Assembly (NCBI GenBank): GCA_902470265.1
Contig: CABRFW010000098.1
Coordinates: 1 to 6,481 of the forward strand
DNA length: 6,481 bases
Direction of reading: 5' to 3'
DNA from: an uncultured Collinsella sp.
Lineage (GTDB): Bacteria; Actinomycetota; Coriobacteriia; Coriobacteriales; Coriobacteriaceae
Shown one piece after another: positions 5,147 through 6,481 of this stretch. The number at the start of each line of letters is the position of its first letter. Position 1 is the first letter of the stretch. The notes below the pieces were generated by a model, which did no database searches, was not told the DNA's origin, and worked only from the letters and a program-made list of their open reading frames with translations. The translations under genes and the position numbers were made by a program.

Positions 5147-6361
5147 TTAGCAAGTGGGATATTCGCCTTCCCAAACAATACGGCGATACTGGTCGGGATC
5201 CGTGTCACCTTCCGTGGAGAAGCAGAGCACGGAGCTCGTCTTGTCCAGGCCGATGAGCTCCTTGAGCTCGGCGTACTCGGGATCGAGCATGAGGGTCTCG
5301 ACCAGGCCAGTGGTCACCGCGCCGGACTCGCCGGAGATGACGCGCGGGTCGCCCTTCTCGGGGGCGCCCAGGGTGCGCATGCCGCGAGCGGTGACCCAGT
5401 CGGGGCAGGACACGAAGGCGGTGGCATGGTTGCGCAGGATATCCCAGCCCAGGATGTTGGGCTCGCCGCAGCACAGACCGGCCATGATGGAGGGCATGTC
5501 ACCGTCCACGATACGCGGATCGCCGTCGCCGGCGGCAGCGCCCTTGTACAGGCAGGCGGCCGGAGCGCACTCGACCACGACGAAGGTGGGCGGGTTATCG
5601 GGATACAGGTTGGTGAAGTAGCCCACCACGGCGCCGGCGAGCGAACCCACGCCAGCCTGGACAAACACGTGCGTCGGGCGGTTGATGGCCATCTCGCGCA
5701 GCTGCTCGGCAGCCTCGGAAGCCATGGTGCCGTAACCCTCCATGATCCAGGACGGGATCTTCTCGTAGCCCTCCCAGGCGGTGTCCTGAACGATGACGCC
5801 GCGCTCGCAGGCGTCGGCCTCGGCGGCGGCCATGCGCACGCACTCGTCGTAGTTGACCTCTTCGATGGTCACCGTTGCGCCCTCGGCGGCGATGTTATCG
5901 AAGCGGGGCTTGGTGGAACCCTTGGGCATGTGAACGACGGCCTTCTGGCCCAGCTTGTTGGCAGCCCATGCCACGCCGCGGCCATGATTGCCGTCGGTAG
6001 CGGTAAAGAAGGTGGCCTGGCCAAAGTCCTTGGCAAGCTGATCGGAGGTCAGGTAATCGAAGGTGCACTCGGCAACGTCCTTGCCGGTCTCGTCGGCAAT
6101 GTAGTTGGCCATGGCAAACGATCCGCCCAGAACCTTAAAGGCGTTGAGGCCAAAGCGATAGCTCTCGTCCTTAACGCACAGGTTGGACAGACCCAAGCGC
6201 GCAGCCTGACCGTCCAGGCGGGCAAGCGGGGTGACGGTATATTGAGGGAACGACTGGTGGAAGGCGCGGGCCTTCTTCACGTGGTCGAGGCTCATGATTC
6301 CCAAGTGCTTGTCATCGCTCTTGGGCATCGTGTTGCCCGCCCACTGGATCTTATCGGCCAT
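5147..6361 (-). CDS. ygeX: 2,3-diaminopropionate ammonia-lyase (PLP-dependent)
   Basis: This 404-residue fold-type II PLP enzyme, close in length to E. coli YgeX/DpaL (about 398 residues), converts 2,3-diaminopropionate to pyruvate and two ammonia. The Schiff-base lysine is K76 in RFGLNAFKVLGG. TATDGNHGRG (120-129) is the PLP/substrate loop, and its D123 corresponds to the aspartate that lets this family act on both D- and L-substrates. AGVGSLAGAV (236-245) is the glycine-rich phosphate-binding loop. ISGESGAVTTG (342-352) and CFSTEGDTDPDQY (380-392) are family signatures; S382 is the expected contact to the PLP ring nitrogen. These features separate it from threonine dehydratase and cystathionine synthase relatives. 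The ATG at 6361 follows AAGGAG with an 8-base spacer. It is the first gene of the unit and carries the strongest codon bias together with ygeY and ygeW. It would supply pyruvate as the end product of the pathway. Confidence 0.96.
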   Translation of the reverse strand: MADKIQWAGNTMPKSDDKHLGIMSLDHVKKARAFHQSFPQYTVTPLARLDGQAARLGLSNLCVKDESYRFGLNAFKVLGGSFAMANYIADETGKDVAECTFDYLTSDQLAKDFGQATFFTATDGNHGRGVAWAANKLGQKAVVHMPKGSTKPRFDNIAAEGATVTIEEVNYDECVRMAAAEADACERGVIVQDTAWEGYEKIPSWIMEGYGTMASEAAEQLREMAINRPTHVFVQAGVGSLAGAVVGYFTNLYPDNPPTFVVVECAPAACLYKGAAAGDGDPRIVDGDMPSIMAGLCCGEPNILGWDILRNHATAFVSCPDWVTARGMRTLGAPEKGDPRVISGESGAVTTGLVETLMLDPEYAELKELIGLDKTSSVLCFSTEGDTDPDQYRRIVWEGEYPTC

Positions 6362-6481
6362 ACGGTGAACTCCTTAAGTTCTCTCTTGCCGGCCCCCGCA
6401 TACGCGTTTCAGCCCGATCCCATTCACACGGCTGAACTTTTATGTGGATGCCAAACAAAAAGTTTGTTAGTAATGTTCTAT
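6362..6481 (-). promoter_or_regulatory. Leader upstream of ygeX with hairpin and palindrome; promoter probably at or beyond the window edge
   Basis: The minus strand has AAGGAG (6375-6370) as the ygeX ribosome binding site. Upstream, TTCAGCC (6436-6430) pairs with GGCTGAA (6414-6408) around a 15-base loop, 46 bases before the start codon. Further up is an A/T-rich stretch with CAAAC-TTTTT-GTTTG (6466-6452), a short symmetric site that could be an operator. CATAAA near 6445-6440 resembles a -10 box, but no acceptable -35 lies 16-18 bases before it. I therefore do not assign a transcription start. Confidence 0.4.

Noticed and set aside
5147..6361. Threonine dehydratase or cystathionine synthase instead of YgeX
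   Set aside because: GLNAFKVLGG, TATDGNHGRG and the FSTEGDTDPDQYR end are characteristic of diaminopropionate ammonia-lyase.
6440..6470. Sigma-54 promoter upstream of ygeX (TGGCAT)
   Set aside because: TGGCAT is present, but the expected GC element about 5-6 bases downstream is replaced by an A-rich stretch.

Overview
All five complete protein genes in this 6.5 kb window lie on the minus strand, so transcription runs from high to low coordinates. Base composition is GC-rich, Shine-Dalgarno sites are strong, and codon use is C/G-ending. The gene set (ygeX, ygeY, ygeW, a MocA-like nucleotidyltransferase, and a dihydropyrimidinase/hydantoinase) suggests a strict anaerobe. My best guess is a gut coriobacterium of the Collinsella type. 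That is an impression from protein and base composition, not a database result.

Layout in transcription order. Positions 6481-6362 form a 120-base leader with a hairpin and a small palindrome. ygeX (6361-5147, 2,3-diaminopropionate ammonia-lyase) follows, then a 74-base gap with a hairpin, then ygeY (5072-3687, M20-type metallohydrolase of the selenium-metabolism-linked YgeY family). A structured 201-base gap comes next, then ygeW (3485-2283, knotted carbamoyltransferase). A strong intrinsic terminator (2259-2220) closes this first unit. A second unit holds a MocA-like NTP transferase (2132-1518) and hyuA/dihydropyrimidinase (1508-141). They are tightly coupled: the stop codon of the first is part of the ribosome binding site of the second. 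Downstream of hyuA lies a perfect 37-bp inverted repeat (22-126) that resembles a REP/BIME-type element. Nothing can be assigned in bases 1-21.

The genes appear to act on the same kind of molecule. A cyclic-amide hydrolase opens a (dihydro)pyrimidine- or hydantoin-like ring. An M20 hydrolase cuts an amide or ureido bond. A carbamoyltransferase moves a carbamoyl group, probably to or from carbamoyl phosphate. A PLP lyase turns 2,3-diaminopropionate (or a relative) into pyruvate and ammonia. This matches the ygeW/ygeX/ygeY/hyuA set linked in gut anaerobes to oxygen-independent purine and uric acid breakdown. The MocA-like gene fits because such clusters usually carry molybdenum hydroxylases (xanthine dehydrogenase-like, often selenium-dependent) that need a cytidylylated molybdopterin. 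No molybdenum hydroxylase, carbamate kinase, transporter or regulator is in the window, so this is part of a larger locus. The order of steps is inferred.

The pathway set is known as a gene cluster, so I do not claim a wholly new system. The parts most worth a second look are the 105-bp inverted-repeat element, the split of the cluster into two units, the structured leaders, and the gene order, which differs from that of Escherichia coli.
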